The notes beneath the pieces are model-generated. The model searched no databases, was not told the origin of the DNA, and saw only the letters and a program-made list of their open reading frames with translations. Positions 17,000 to 25,597 of a DNA stretch of 37,465 nucleotides are shown here, in pieces. How positions within the stretch are numbered: the stretch's first letter is position 1; each line of letters starts with the position of its first letter. The position numbers and the translations under genes are program-made. The DNA is from JAYVJH01 sp043777595 (lineage in GTDB: Bacteria > Bacteroidota > Bacteroidia > Cytophagales > Spirosomataceae): assembly GCA_043777595.1 (NCBI GenBank), contig JAYWHT010000075.1:1-37465 (forward strand), given 5' to 3'.

Positions 17000-17659
17000 T
17001 TAAAAAAACGAAGCCCGAACAACTAATGGACTGTTGTAAGGAGAAATATTTTGAAACGAGTTTGATGGATTGACCTGACTGTTGTAGTTTAGATTGTATA
17101 GTACTGTCAGATTGACGGCACGAATAAACCTTCCACCTGTGGGCTGCGAATAAGTACCTCCTACCAAAAAACTACTTAGCTGAGTTGGTCGTACGTTGCC
17201 GCCTAAGTCAATGTATTTTCTGCTTATGCTTTCGTACTCAACATGGGCCGATACATCGCCTATGATTTTATACATGCCAAAAGCCCTCCCACCATAAATA
17301 TTGTCTTGATATTTGTAGCCAGGCACTATTGATTTGAAATACTGATAAATAATTCCAGCCCCTGCTGTGAGTTTGGGTGTAAGTTGCAAACCAACTATTG
17401 GTGATATTTCGATGGTAGTAATGTTGCCAAAAGTCAGTCCAAAAGCCCCACCGAGCCGCAAACGATCCATGATACTTGTAGGTGCTTGGGTTTGTTGCCC
17501 TGTCTGGTCTGATGACTGGCGTGGTGGCGCGCTCAATACCTTTATTGGCCCATTGTCTTGTGTGGGTTGTGCGTCGGGGTTGGGGGTAGTTTGGGCAAAA
17601 ATCTGTGTACTGGCCACGGCCAAAAGTGCAAAGAGGGCTATTATTTTGATTGTTTTCAT
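17000..17659 (-). CDS. Outer-membrane beta-barrel protein of unknown function
   Basis: A 219-residue exported protein. The signal peptide (residues 1-22) ends TQIFAQ, followed by a Gln/Pro/Thr-rich linker to about residue 65. The rest is barrel-like: LRLGGAFGLTFGNITTIEIS, LTAGAGIIYQYF, AFGMYKIIGDVSAHVEY and a C-terminal strand PLVVRASFF ending in aromatic Phe, as outer-membrane proteins do. I do not recognise a specific family. It is the last gene of a four-gene minus-strand operon, 10 bases after the ATPase gene, and is convergent with sprA. A link to gliding or secretion is possible only by position. Confidence 0.7.
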   Translation of the reverse strand: MKTIKIIALFALLAVASTQIFAQTTPNPDAQPTQDNGPIKVLSAPPRQSSDQTGQQTQAPTSIMDRLRLGGAFGLTFGNITTIEISPIVGLQLTPKLTAGAGIIYQYFKSIVPGYKYQDNIYGGRAFGMYKIIGDVSAHVEYESISRKYIDLGGNVRPTQLSSFLVGGTYSQPTGGRFIRAVNLTVLYNLNYNSQVNPSNSFQNISPYNSPLVVRASFF

Positions 17660-17669
17660 TTTTAAAAAT

Positions 17670-18377
17670 TTATGTTGTTAGTTTTCTAAAAATATCTTCC
17701 AGCGATTTATTTTCTTGTTTTAGACTTGCTAATGTACAGTCAGATACAATTTTACCATAATTGATGACAACGACACGGTCGCAGATGGCCTCGATTTCTT
17801 GCATGATGTGCGACGAAAACAAAACGGTTTTATCTTGACCTACATTTTTTATGACATTTCTGATTTCGACAATTTGGTTGGGGTCGAGTCCTGTCGTTGG
17901 TTCGTCCAAGACCAATACCGAAGGGTTGTGTATCAACGACTGTGCCAAGCCTACACGCTGCCGATAGCCTTTTGAGAGTTGGCCAATCTTCTTGTGTTGT
18001 TCTACACCCAGCCCACATAGCCCTATCATGTCGGCTATTTGTTTTTTGAGTGCGTGGCCCTTGATGTCATACAGACTGCCAACAAACTGTAAAAACTCTT
18101 TGACATACATTTCCAAATAAAGCGGGTTATGCTCGGGCAAATAGCCAATACTTCTTCGCACGGCCATAGACTGCGTCTGAACATCAAAGCCATTGACAGC
18201 CACACTACCACCGCTGGCCGCCAAGTAGCCCGTTACGATTTTCATTGTCGTGGACTTTCCTGCACCATTTGGCCCCAAAAAACCTACTATTTCCCCCGTT
18301 TTTACTTCAAAACTAATGCCATCGACTGCTTTTTGCTGGCCGTAGGTTTTGGTTAGATTTTGTACTGATATTGACAT
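17670..18377 (-). CDS. gldA: GldA-type ABC transporter ATP-binding protein
   Basis: A 235-residue ABC ATPase started at the ATG at 18377 (MSISVQNLTKTYGQQKAVDG). Walker A is GPNGAGKSTTMK, then the GldA-like IGYLPEHNPLYLEMYVKEF, the signature LSKGYRQRVGLAQSL, Walker B VLVLDEPTTGLD and the switch His in FSSHIMQE. The PEHNPLY block and the end SLEDIFRKLTT are typical of GldA, the ATPase working with the GldF/GldG permease in gliding motility, but also occur in related exporters. It is shorter than F. johnsoniae GldA (about 300 residues), and no permease gene lies in the window. It follows the holin-like gene after 5 bases. Confidence 0.7.
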   Translation of the reverse strand: MSISVQNLTKTYGQQKAVDGISFEVKTGEIVGFLGPNGAGKSTTMKIVTGYLAASGGSVAVNGFDVQTQSMAVRRSIGYLPEHNPLYLEMYVKEFLQFVGSLYDIKGHALKKQIADMIGLCGLGVEQHKKIGQLSKGYRQRVGLAQSLIHNPSVLVLDEPTTGLDPNQIVEIRNVIKNVGQDKTVLFSSHIMQEIEAICDRVVVINYGKIVSDCTLASLKQENKSLEDIFRKLTT

Positions 18378-18382
18378 TGAAT

Positions 18383-18721
18383 TTAATCTAAAAACCAACC
18401 CGCCACCCACTGTGTGAGCGACAAAGCCAAACTAAAAATAAGAGCCGTGGCAAAGCCATCAATTTTGAAGCCATCTATGAGGTAGGCCGCCAAATAAACC
18501 ATGGCGGCGTTGATGACAAAGTAAAACAAGCCCAGTGTAAGTAACGTAATTGGAAAAGAGATAAACTGCAAAACGGGTTTTAGGAACGTATTGAGTAGCC
18601 CCATGACCACCGCTACAATAACCGCCGTGGTGGTGCTATCTACGCTGAATCCTTTGAGCATTTTGTTGGCTACCAGTACTACTATCGTACTAATCACCAG
18701 TCGAACTAATAAGCCTATCAT
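18383..18721 (-). CDS. Holin-like four-helix membrane protein
   Basis: A 112-residue, almost wholly hydrophobic protein with about four membrane segments: LLVRLVISTIVVLVANKML, TTTAVIVAVVMGLLNTFL, FPITLLTLGLFYFVINAAMVYLA (in two parts) and ATALIFSLALSLTQWVAGWF. The pattern, with LNTFLKPVLQFISFPITLLT in the middle, is that of the 'phage holin family' membrane proteins (superfamily IV). These are widespread as chromosomal genes and are mostly of unknown role; there is no phage context here. It starts two bases after the stop of the preceding secreted-protein gene, so it is co-translated in the operon. Confidence 0.82.
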   Translation of the reverse strand: MIGLLVRLVISTIVVLVANKMLKGFSVDSTTTAVIVAVVMGLLNTFLKPVLQFISFPITLLTLGLFYFVINAAMVYLAAYLIDGFKIDGFATALIFSLALSLTQWVAGWFLD

Positions 18722-18723
18722 AA

Positions 18724-19530
18724 TTATTGTTTGGTTGTTTTTTTGTTTATTTCTCCCAGATTTACTCTAAATTTTTCTTCGTCCCAGTAGAGCTTATACT
18801 TTTTGCCTGACTGTAAAATATATTCTTCCGTAATTTTTTCACGGGTGCTTACTCTCAAATAAATCGTTGAGGCTGCCAATTTAAAGTCTGCTTTTCGTAA
18901 CGATGGCACATGAAAAGTGTCCCAGTTGGTACGGTCGCCACTGATTTCATAAACAACTTCGGCGTTTGTTTCGTTCTGTACGCTAAACGGGTATCGGTCA
19001 TAGGCGTTTAGGTTTCGGCCACCTACCAGACTCACCACTTCGACTTTGGTAGTGATTGGTTCACCTTTTTCGGCGGGAGCAAGGCCGACATAGAGCATTT
19101 TACCTTTGCAAGTTAGTCGTCCCGTTGTTGCTTTGGTGTTTTCTACGCTGCCACAGTTACCATCGGTTTGCCCAGAAGTACGAAAAGCATCAGCATTTTT
19201 GACATCAGTAAAAAAATAAATATTGACCCCAGCCACAGCCGTACTTGTTAGGTTGTGTTTCGTAAAGTCATAGCTGTCAGATAACGCCAGCGTATCGAAG
19301 TTTGTAAGCCTCAACGCATATTGGAGCGCATCGTTTACTTCTACTTTATCTTCTTTAAAAGTCGTGATTCTATAAAAAGCCGCTTGGCCGTTGGCGGGCA
19401 TTTCGATTGGCACAACTTTATTTTTTGAACGCATCGTGGCATAGTCTGTAATGACTTCTTGCAACTGCGCCTGCCCAAAACCATTGCAGGTAGCTGCAAG
19501 GAGCAATAGGGCGATTAGTTTTGTTTTCAT
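18724..19530 (-). CDS. Secreted protein of unknown function
   Basis: A 268-residue protein with a signal peptide (MKTKLIALLLLAATCNGFGQ); the Cys at 15 sits inside the hydrophobic core with no good lipobox, so I read it as cleaved by signal peptidase I. The mature part is beta-rich and has two Cys (in DGNCGSVEN and RLTCKGKML) that could form a disulfide. No membrane segment or catalytic motif is visible and I do not recognise the family. It is the first gene of the operon that continues with the holin-like protein, the GldA-type ATPase and a barrel protein. Confidence 0.7.
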   Translation of the reverse strand: MKTKLIALLLLAATCNGFGQAQLQEVITDYATMRSKNKVVPIEMPANGQAAFYRITTFKEDKVEVNDALQYALRLTNFDTLALSDSYDFTKHNLTSTAVAGVNIYFFTDVKNADAFRTSGQTDGNCGSVENTKATTGRLTCKGKMLYVGLAPAEKGEPITTKVEVVSLVGGRNLNAYDRYPFSVQNETNAEVVYEISGDRTNWDTFHVPSLRKADFKLAASTIYLRVSTREKITEEYILQSGKKYKLYWDEEKFRVNLGEINKKTTKQ

Positions 19531-19562
19531 ATTTTACGTGGTCAATGTAGTCGTTACTATTT

Positions 19563-19589
19563 AATTTATTTTATTCTAAAAAATAAATT
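19563..19589. terminator. AT-rich hairpin downstream of antitoxin-like gene
   Basis: Ten-base perfect arms (19563-19572, AATTTATTTT; 19580-19589) with a 7-base loop, in the gap between the antitoxin-like gene and the next minus-strand gene. The stem is entirely A-T, so it is a weak candidate. Confidence 0.3.
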
Positions 19590-19649
19590 TCGTTGATTCT
19601 GATACGATAAACTATTTTTAAATGTGTACTTACCAATCAGCACCTTCAT
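19566..19649 (-). pseudogene. Possible toxin remnant overlapping the antitoxin-like gene
   Basis: The TGA of the antitoxin-like gene overlaps an ATG (ATGA at 19646-19649) that opens a 27-codon frame beginning MKVLIGKYTF. PIN-domain (VapC) toxins commonly begin MKVLIDTN and overlap their antitoxin by 4 bases. After MKVLI the frame shows no PIN residues and ends at an AT-rich hairpin, so at most a decayed start is left. Confidence 0.3.
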
Positions 19650-19873
19650 TTATACGACGTTCGTAAATGCGAGCTCAAAAGGTTTTCTATACTATCTTGA
19701 TTCAATCCTTTTTCTTGCCATATCTTTTCTGATTCTTTATCAACTTTTTGAGCATAATAAGCCGACAATAAAGATTTTATTGCCAATAAGTCTTGTTCAT
19801 TCATTGGTCGAGCAAACATTTTAAGTAAATGTAGCTGAACAGCGTTTAATTTTGAAGGTTGTGTATTTATCAT
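19646..19873 (-). CDS. Orphan antitoxin-like protein, 75 aa
   Basis: A 75-residue protein (MINTQPSKLNAVQLHLLKMF...). The pattern QLHLLKMFARPMNEQDLLAIKSLL-SAYYAQKVDKESEKIW then ENLLSSHLRTSYK matches a family of small Bacteroidetes proteins found just ahead of PIN-domain or related toxins and regarded as antitoxins; they are sometimes misannotated as dephospho-CoA kinase. I make this identification from memory of the pattern. The stop overlaps a following ATG by 4 bases, as in toxin-antitoxin pairs, but no intact toxin follows. It starts 13 bases from the end of glgB, which runs the same way, and could be expressed by readthrough. Confidence 0.6.
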   Translation of the reverse strand: MINTQPSKLNAVQLHLLKMFARPMNEQDLLAIKSLLSAYYAQKVDKESEKIWQEKGLNQDSIENLLSSHLRTSYK

Positions 19874-19885
19874 ATTTTTTCAGTT

Positions 19886-21847
19886 TTAAATTCTTTTCAA
19901 AACCACAGCCCCCAACGGCGGCAAATGGATTGCTAACGAGTTGGCACGGCCTTGCCATGATTGGGGTTGTGAGGCCATTGGCTCGGGGTTTGTTACGCCG
20001 CTACCATAATAGTCGAGCGAGTCGCTGTTAAATATCTCACTCCATGTACCTTCAAACGGTAAACCGACCCGATAATTGTGTCGGGCAACGGGTGTGAGGT
20101 TGAGGGCTACTACTAATTGGTCGGTTGGGTCGAGGCTTTTACGGATATAAACAAAGGTGCTGTTTTCACGATCGGAGGCATCTATCCATTCAAAGCCCTC
20201 GGGCGAGAAGTTATATTCGTGCAAGGCGGGCTGGCTTTTGAGTAAGTGGTTGAGGGCTTTCATGCACGCTTGTACGCCTTTGTGTGGGGCATATTCGAGT
20301 AAATGCCAGTCGAGCGATTGTTCAAAATTCCATTCTTTTACCTGAGCAAATTCTCCACCCATAAATATTAGTTTAGTACCTGGGTGCGTAAACATATAAG
20401 CAAAAAGCAGGCGTAAATTGGCCATACGTTGCCACTCATCGCCAGGCATTTTGCCTACGAGCGAGTGCTTACCATAAACCACTTCGTCGTGCGAGAGAGG
20501 TAGCATAAAGTTTTCAGAGAACGCATAAACCAAACTAAAAGATAACTGGTCTTGGTGCCATTTACGATGTAGGGGTTCTCTTTCAAAATATTTGAGGGTG
20601 TCGTTCATCCAGCCCATCATCCATTTCATACCAAAACCCAGCCCACCCAAATACACAGGCCGAGATACCCCTGGGAAAGCCGTAGATTCTTCGGCAATGG
20701 TCTGCACATCTGGAAATTCTTTATAGACGGCTTCGTTCATTTCTCGCAATAGCGCAATGGCTTCTAAGTTTTCACGACCGCCAAACTCGTTTGGAATCCA
20801 CTCGCCATGCTTGCGAGAGTAGTCCAAGTACAGCATCGAGGCCACAGCATCGACCCTCAGGCCGTCAATATGGTAGCGTTCGAGCCAAAAAATGGCATTT
20901 GAAATCAAAAACGATTTGACTTCGTTACGACCATAATTAAAGATATAGCTTTTCCAGTCGGGGTGGTAGCCCTTGCGTGGGTCGGCGTGTTCGTATAGAT
21001 GCGTGCCGTCGAACTCATAAAGGCCGTAGGCATCACCAGGGAAATGCGAAGGCACCCAGTCCATCAATACACCGATGCCAGCTTCGTGTATTTTTTCAAT
21101 CAAGTACATCAAGTCTTGTGGTGCGCCCATGCGTGAGGCACACGAAAAGTAGCCCGTTATCTGGTAGCCCCACGAAGGCGGATAGGGGTGTTCCATGGCG
21201 GGCATAAACTCAACGTGCGTAAAGCCCATTTCCTGTAAATAAGGCACCATTTTATCGGCCACTTGGCGGTAGTTGAGGTAGTCATTGGGGTCGGACGGGT
21301 CTTTGAGCCACGAACCCAGATGTACTTCATAGACCGAGTACGGGGCATTGAGGGCGTTATTTTTGGCACGGTTTTGCATCCAGTCGCCGTCTTGCCATTC
21401 GTGCCAAGTGTCCCAAACGATTGAGGCCGTTTTGGGTGCAACTTCACACCAGAGCGCAAACGGGTCTGCTTTTTCGAGTTCGGCCCCATATTGATTGGAC
21501 TTTATGAAATACTTATAAACTTCGCCTCGGCCAATATTGGGAATAAAGACCTCCCAAATACCTGAGCCGTCCCAACGAGACGACATGGTGTGGCTTTGTT
21601 TGTTCCAGCCATTAAAATTACCAATAACGGCGACGGTATTGGCGTTGGGGGCCCAAACGGCGAAGTAAGTGCCTTGTACGCCATAATGCTCAACAACGTG
21701 CGAGCCGAGTTTGTCGTGTAGTTTATAATGTTTGCCTGTTTTAAACAAATGAATATCAAAATCAGAAAAACGAGAGTAAGCCGCTTGCTCAGTAACAATG
21801 GCTACGGTTTCTGATAGTATGGTAGGTTTTTTTGAGATTTTTGCCAT
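19886..21847 (-). CDS. glgB: 1,4-alpha-glucan branching enzyme
   Basis: A 653-residue GlgB that makes alpha-1,6 branches in glycogen. The start is the ATG at 21847 (MAKISKKPTIL); a TTG eight codons earlier is possible but less likely. Domains: an N-terminal carbohydrate-binding module 48 at about 40-150 (YFAVWAPNANTVAVIGNFNGW), then the GH13 barrel. Catalytic segments are VLMDWVPSHFPGD, HIDGLRVDAVASMLY (nucleophile Asp near 333), TIAEESTAFP (acid/base Glu near 386) and PLSHDEVVYGK. A C-terminal beta domain ends LPPLGAVVLKRI. No other glycogen genes are in the window. A weak -7-like TATCTTGC lies just upstream near 21867-21874. Confidence 0.96.
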   Translation of the reverse strand: MAKISKKPTILSETVAIVTEQAAYSRFSDFDIHLFKTGKHYKLHDKLGSHVVEHYGVQGTYFAVWAPNANTVAVIGNFNGWNKQSHTMSSRWDGSGIWEVFIPNIGRGEVYKYFIKSNQYGAELEKADPFALWCEVAPKTASIVWDTWHEWQDGDWMQNRAKNNALNAPYSVYEVHLGSWLKDPSDPNDYLNYRQVADKMVPYLQEMGFTHVEFMPAMEHPYPPSWGYQITGYFSCASRMGAPQDLMYLIEKIHEAGIGVLMDWVPSHFPGDAYGLYEFDGTHLYEHADPRKGYHPDWKSYIFNYGRNEVKSFLISNAIFWLERYHIDGLRVDAVASMLYLDYSRKHGEWIPNEFGGRENLEAIALLREMNEAVYKEFPDVQTIAEESTAFPGVSRPVYLGGLGFGMKWMMGWMNDTLKYFEREPLHRKWHQDQLSFSLVYAFSENFMLPLSHDEVVYGKHSLVGKMPGDEWQRMANLRLLFAYMFTHPGTKLIFMGGEFAQVKEWNFEQSLDWHLLEYAPHKGVQACMKALNHLLKSQPALHEYNFSPEGFEWIDASDRENSTFVYIRKSLDPTDQLVVALNLTPVARHNYRVGLPFEGTWSEIFNSDSLDYYGSGVTNPEPMASQPQSWQGRANSLAIHLPPLGAVVLKRI

Positions 21848-21996
21848 ATCGATAGGTTTTTGAACTTGCAAGATAGTACTAAAAACAGAAAACTAATAAC
21901 GAGCATATACGATTGCAGTTATAATAGTGGTTTCTGACTAATTTTAAAATTAAACAACAACACGGGCCAGGTAGAAAGTGAGTTGTAGGAGTATTT

Positions 21997-22027
21997 TTGA
22001 ATCAAATCTTAACTTGTACTATCTTTG
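21997..22027 (+). promoter_or_regulatory. meaB promoter
   Basis: TATCTTTG (22020-22027) matches the -7 box TAnnTTTG and a TTTTG at 21995-21999 sits 20 bases upstream as the -33 element. Transcription would start near 22033, about 20 bases ahead of the ATG at 22054. Confidence 0.55.
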
Positions 22028-22053
22028 CCAATCTGACAAAATTCTCTCTCAAA

Positions 22054-23019
22054 ATGCAAAAACGTCTTTCTGTCGATAATTATGTAGAAGGTATTTTATC
22101 GGGCAATCGCTCGGTGTTAGGTCGGGCTATTACGCTCATCGAAAGTCAGTTAGCGTCTGACAAAGCACTGTCGCAGTTGGTTTTGGACACTATTTTACCT
22201 TTTACTGGACGCTCAATCAGAATCGGTGTTACGGGTGTGCCAGGTGTAGGTAAAAGTACTTTTATAGAGACCTTCGGAAAATATATTACAGATCAACAGA
22301 AAAAACTCGCTGTGTTGGCCATTGACCCGACCAGTCAGCGTTCAAAAGGAAGTATAATGGGCGACAAAACCCGTATGGAAGACCTGTCCCACAATGCCTT
22401 AGCATTTATCAGACCGTCGCCAGCGGGTGGCTCGTTGGGCGGAGTTACATACCGCACACGAGAAACGATTTTGCTCTGCGAAGCGGCTGGCTATGAGGTT
22501 ATTTTTGTCGAAACAGTAGGCGTTGGCCAGTCCGAAACGCTCGTTAAGGGAATGGTAGATTTTTTTTTGTTGCTTATGTTAGCAGGGGCTGGCGACGAGT
22601 TGCAGGGTATCAAAAAAGGAATTATGGAGATGGCCGATGCCGTTGTCATTACCAAAGCCGACGGCGACAACGTAGCCAATGCCAAGCGGGCAGTTGTTGA
22701 GTATCAAAATGCACTACATCTTTTTCCTGTTAGTACAAATAGCTGGTACCCACCAGTTTGTACTTGTTCGGCATTACAGAGCCAGGGCTTTGACCTTGTT
22801 TGGGATACCATAAAGCGATTTGTTGAACTGACAAAAGAAAATAACTTTTTTGTACAAAATCGCCAAGCGCAACAATTAGAATGGCTACACAGCTACATCA
22901 AAGAAACCTTAGAGAGTCGATTTTATGAAAACAATAAATCGGAAATCGAAAAAATGGAGCAGGCTGTGCTAACCAATCAAATTTTGCCGATTCAGGCTGC
23001 CATGTTACTGTTAGGGTAA
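22054..23019 (+). CDS. meaB: Methylmalonyl-CoA mutase-associated GTPase MeaB
   Basis: A 321-residue G3E-type GTPase (MeaB/ArgK, human MMAA) that guards and reloads the adenosylcobalamin-dependent methylmalonyl-CoA mutase. The start is the ATG at 22054 (MQKRLSVDNYVEGIL); an upstream TTG frame overlaps the promoter. Family blocks: GVTGVPGVGKSTFIE (Walker A, about 58-72), AIDPTSQRSKGSIMGDKTRM, IRPSPAGGSLGGVTYRTRET, FVETVGVGQSE, and VVITKADGDN as the NKxD-like guanine-specificity motif. The mutase genes are not adjacent, so it would act on a mutase encoded elsewhere. It is monocistronic, ending at a hairpin. Confidence 0.94.
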   Translation: MQKRLSVDNYVEGILSGNRSVLGRAITLIESQLASDKALSQLVLDTILPFTGRSIRIGVTGVPGVGKSTFIETFGKYITDQQKKLAVLAIDPTSQRSKGSIMGDKTRMEDLSHNALAFIRPSPAGGSLGGVTYRTRETILLCEAAGYEVIFVETVGVGQSETLVKGMVDFFLLLMLAGAGDELQGIKKGIMEMADAVVITKADGDNVANAKRAVVEYQNALHLFPVSTNSWYPPVCTCSALQSQGFDLVWDTIKRFVELTKENNFFVQNRQAQQLEWLHSYIKETLESRFYENNKSEIEKMEQAVLTNQILPIQAAMLLLG

Positions 23020-23054
23020 TTTATTTTTGGTTCTTCGTTGATTTATACGGGTTT

Positions 23055-23087
23055 ACCGAAGCCATCGCTCCAAGCAATGGCTTCGGT
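23055..23087. repeat. Intergenic palindrome, CCA-loop family (copy 1)
   Basis: Fifteen-base arms (23055-23069 and 23073-23087) with one mismatch around the loop CCA. The outer arm is ACCGAAGCCATCGCT. It lies between convergent meaB and wzc, so it may end both transcripts. It shares the central CCATCGCTCCAAGC with copies at 25598 and 36735. Confidence 0.7.
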
Positions 23088-23128
23088 TCGGCTTCAGGCA
23101 GCATCTCCGTAGAAATCATAGTAGAACC

Positions 23129-25579
23129 TTATTTTTTTGAAAAGATTTTTTTGAAAGAAAGATTTTTCCAAAACGGCTCTGGTTTTTCGTCAGCATAATA
23201 GCTATTTGATTTACCATAATAATCGTAGCTATATTTGTAATGATTGCCGTAGCCCCCCGACGAATAGTACGAAGCTGGCGCAAGGCTGGCGTAGAGGTCG
23301 TCTTTGTAGAAGTCGTTTACGATAACCCCTACTTTTTTGAGACCATATTCGCTCGTAAGCTGGTCGGGCAACATATAGGCTTCCCGATTTGAGTACATCC
23401 ATCTGATAATAAAAATAACCAAATCGCTCTGTCTAAGTAGCGGAATATTATCTGACACCAAGCCAACTGGGGCGGTATCCACAAGCACATAGTCGTAGTG
23501 GTTTTGGCAGTCTTCAATGAGTCGCTCAAAGTAGGGACTTTGTATGAGTTCGGCAGGATTAAACGGCACCGGCCCCGCCGGAATATAGTCGAGCCCCTCA
23601 ATGATTGATTTTGAAATAACGGTTTGGTAGTCTATATTCTGGTCAGACAAATAACTACTTAGCCCTACTTTGTTATTGTTGTCAAAAAACCGATGTAACT
23701 TCGATCGACGTAAATCTGATACAATAATCAGCACTTTTTTTCCTGTTTTTGAAAGCGAAATGGCCAAATTGACCGTCGTAAAAGACTTGCCCTCTCCCGA
23801 AACTTCAGACGTTATTACAAGTAGCTTACCTTTGTTGTTGTTTTCTTCGCCTGCCATAAAACTCAGATTGGTTCTGATGCTGCTTATCGACTCTGAAAAA
23901 AGCGAACGATTGCCCAAAAAATTGGTAATATCCCTGCTATTGTTAGTAATTTCTTCAGGATAACGGTTTAATATTCCTAACAAACTAACCCCTTTGGTTT
24001 TTCCTATTTTACCGACTTCGATAAATTTTCCGTTCAAGTAGCGAGTCAAAAATACAGAACCAAGACCGATAAAAAGACCTACAAAAAAACATATCAATAT
24101 TACTTGTAATGCCTGTGGATATACTTTATAAGCATCGTTGCGGGTCAGAACATTGAACGATGGCAAAATACCCGCTTTGACAATCGAAGCCTCAATTTCA
24201 CGGTTGAGTAACAGGGAGTAGATTTTGTCGGTAACGGCTCGGTCGCTTTCCAAATATAACAACTGCCGCTCTACTTCGGGCAAATTCCCTACACGGCCTT
24301 TGAGGGTATTTATGTTTTGAGTTACAATCTGCAAAACACCCTCATTTTTTTGTTTTTGTACTCTAATATTTCCCAATACCTGACTTCTGACTCGCTCTAC
24401 TTCTTCGTCTAATGCCTTGACTTGCTGCGAATTAACACTAAAATTTTTAATGAGTGCATCTTTACGTTTCAATATCACGGCATTTAGTTCGTTGATGAGC
24501 TTTACCAGCACTACGTCGCTCGTTGCATCAAGACCTACATTGCCAATGTTAATGGTCTCAAACCGATTTGACAAATTGTCTTCCAATAAGTCAATATAAG
24601 AGCGGCTTATTTCAATCGTACTTTTTTGGGTTTCGAGTTCTGCCATTTTGTTCATTACCTCCGCCATCGATGTCTGTAAACTCGGCACTGCATTGCGCTG
24701 CTTGAAGTCGGCTACCTTAGAGGAGGCTTGCCTGAGAGAGTTTGAGTAGAGCTTGATTTGGTCTTGAATAAACCGAATAGTTAGGTCAGACGAACGTCTT
24801 TTTTGAGACAAATCATAGTCTTCGTAGGAGGCCAAGAGTTTATTTAAAAAATCTTGCGTAAACTTTTGATTATTGTAAGTGAACGACAACTCCAAGATAG
24901 GCAAATTTCGCTCTGGTTCTTTTACATCAATTTTGTTATCGACAGCTTTCTTGACCGATTCCAAATCGTTGTAATTAAATACATACAGGTCGTCTAAATT
25001 TTGAATCGATGTAATCTTGAACGCAAAACCATTGACAGCAATGAGCGTATCTTTGGACAAATCAAAGCGTTTTTCTTCGTTACCGTCTTCGGTTGCATAG
25101 CTGATTATTCCGTTTTGAAGTAGCTCAAACTTACCCTTACCAAACTCTGCTTTGTCATAAAAAATAACCTGCGAAGTAAAAGGCTGATATGGATAAACGT
25201 CATCGTCTCTGAAAGTACCTTTTTTCTTGAAAGTAAATGGAGTTTTCAGGAGTGCTATTGCGCCATTGATAACTTCTTCGGACTCAATTACATATTTTTC
25301 TGTCAAATATTCTTGATTACCAAAACCATCGGGTTGAATCAATTTATTGAGTTCGTCGAGTTCTGTTTTTTTTTCGTTGTATCGTAGCGTAACACTGGCC
25401 ACATAGCGAGGTTTAGATACTTTTAAAAACACAAAACAAGCCAGCAATGCCAGCAGTACCGCCCCCACAACCCAATACCAACGACTCCACAATACCCGAG
25501 TAAGTCGCTTGAAATCAACATTGATTCCATCTTCACTGTATCGGTCAAAAGTACTGTTATTTTGTTTTTCTGTATTCAT
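23129..25579 (-). CDS. wzc: Wzc-like polysaccharide co-polymerase / tyrosine autokinase
   Basis: An 816-residue inner-membrane protein controlling polymerisation and export of surface polysaccharide. I start it at the ATG at 25579 (MNTEKQNNSTFDR); a frame extension to 25612 is made of hairpin sequence. Membrane helices lie near 36-52 (WVVGAVLLALLACFVFL) and 491-512, enclosing a periplasmic coiled-coil region. The cytoplasmic kinase has Walker A SEVSGEGKSFTTVN (about 591-604), Walker A' KVLIIVSDLRRSK and Walker B YDYVLVDTAPVGLVSD. The first Asp of the usual IDxDxR in A' is Val here. The C-terminus carries a Tyr-rich cluster (about 763-795) for autophosphorylation. It is last in the wza-phosphatase-wzc operon, behind a hairpin. 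Confidence 0.93.
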   Translation of the reverse strand: MNTEKQNNSTFDRYSEDGINVDFKRLTRVLWSRWYWVVGAVLLALLACFVFLKVSKPRYVASVTLRYNEKKTELDELNKLIQPDGFGNQEYLTEKYVIESEEVINGAIALLKTPFTFKKKGTFRDDDVYPYQPFTSQVIFYDKAEFGKGKFELLQNGIISYATEDGNEEKRFDLSKDTLIAVNGFAFKITSIQNLDDLYVFNYNDLESVKKAVDNKIDVKEPERNLPILELSFTYNNQKFTQDFLNKLLASYEDYDLSQKRRSSDLTIRFIQDQIKLYSNSLRQASSKVADFKQRNAVPSLQTSMAEVMNKMAELETQKSTIEISRSYIDLLEDNLSNRFETINIGNVGLDATSDVVLVKLINELNAVILKRKDALIKNFSVNSQQVKALDEEVERVRSQVLGNIRVQKQKNEGVLQIVTQNINTLKGRVGNLPEVERQLLYLESDRAVTDKIYSLLLNREIEASIVKAGILPSFNVLTRNDAYKVYPQALQVILICFFVGLFIGLGSVFLTRYLNGKFIEVGKIGKTKGVSLLGILNRYPEEITNNSRDITNFLGNRSLFSESISSIRTNLSFMAGEENNNKGKLLVITSEVSGEGKSFTTVNLAISLSKTGKKVLIIVSDLRRSKLHRFFDNNNKVGLSSYLSDQNIDYQTVISKSIIEGLDYIPAGPVPFNPAELIQSPYFERLIEDCQNHYDYVLVDTAPVGLVSDNIPLLRQSDLVIFIIRWMYSNREAYMLPDQLTSEYGLKKVGVIVNDFYKDDLYASLAPASYYSSGGYGNHYKYSYDYYGKSNSYYADEKPEPFWKNLSFKKIFSKK

Positions 25580-25597
25580 ATTTTTTTGTAGTCTTAA

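Noticed and set aside
18383..18721. Prophage suggested by a holin-like gene
   Set aside because: No lysin, capsid, tail, integrase or repressor gene is nearby; the protein belongs to a chromosomal membrane family that merely carries the holin name.
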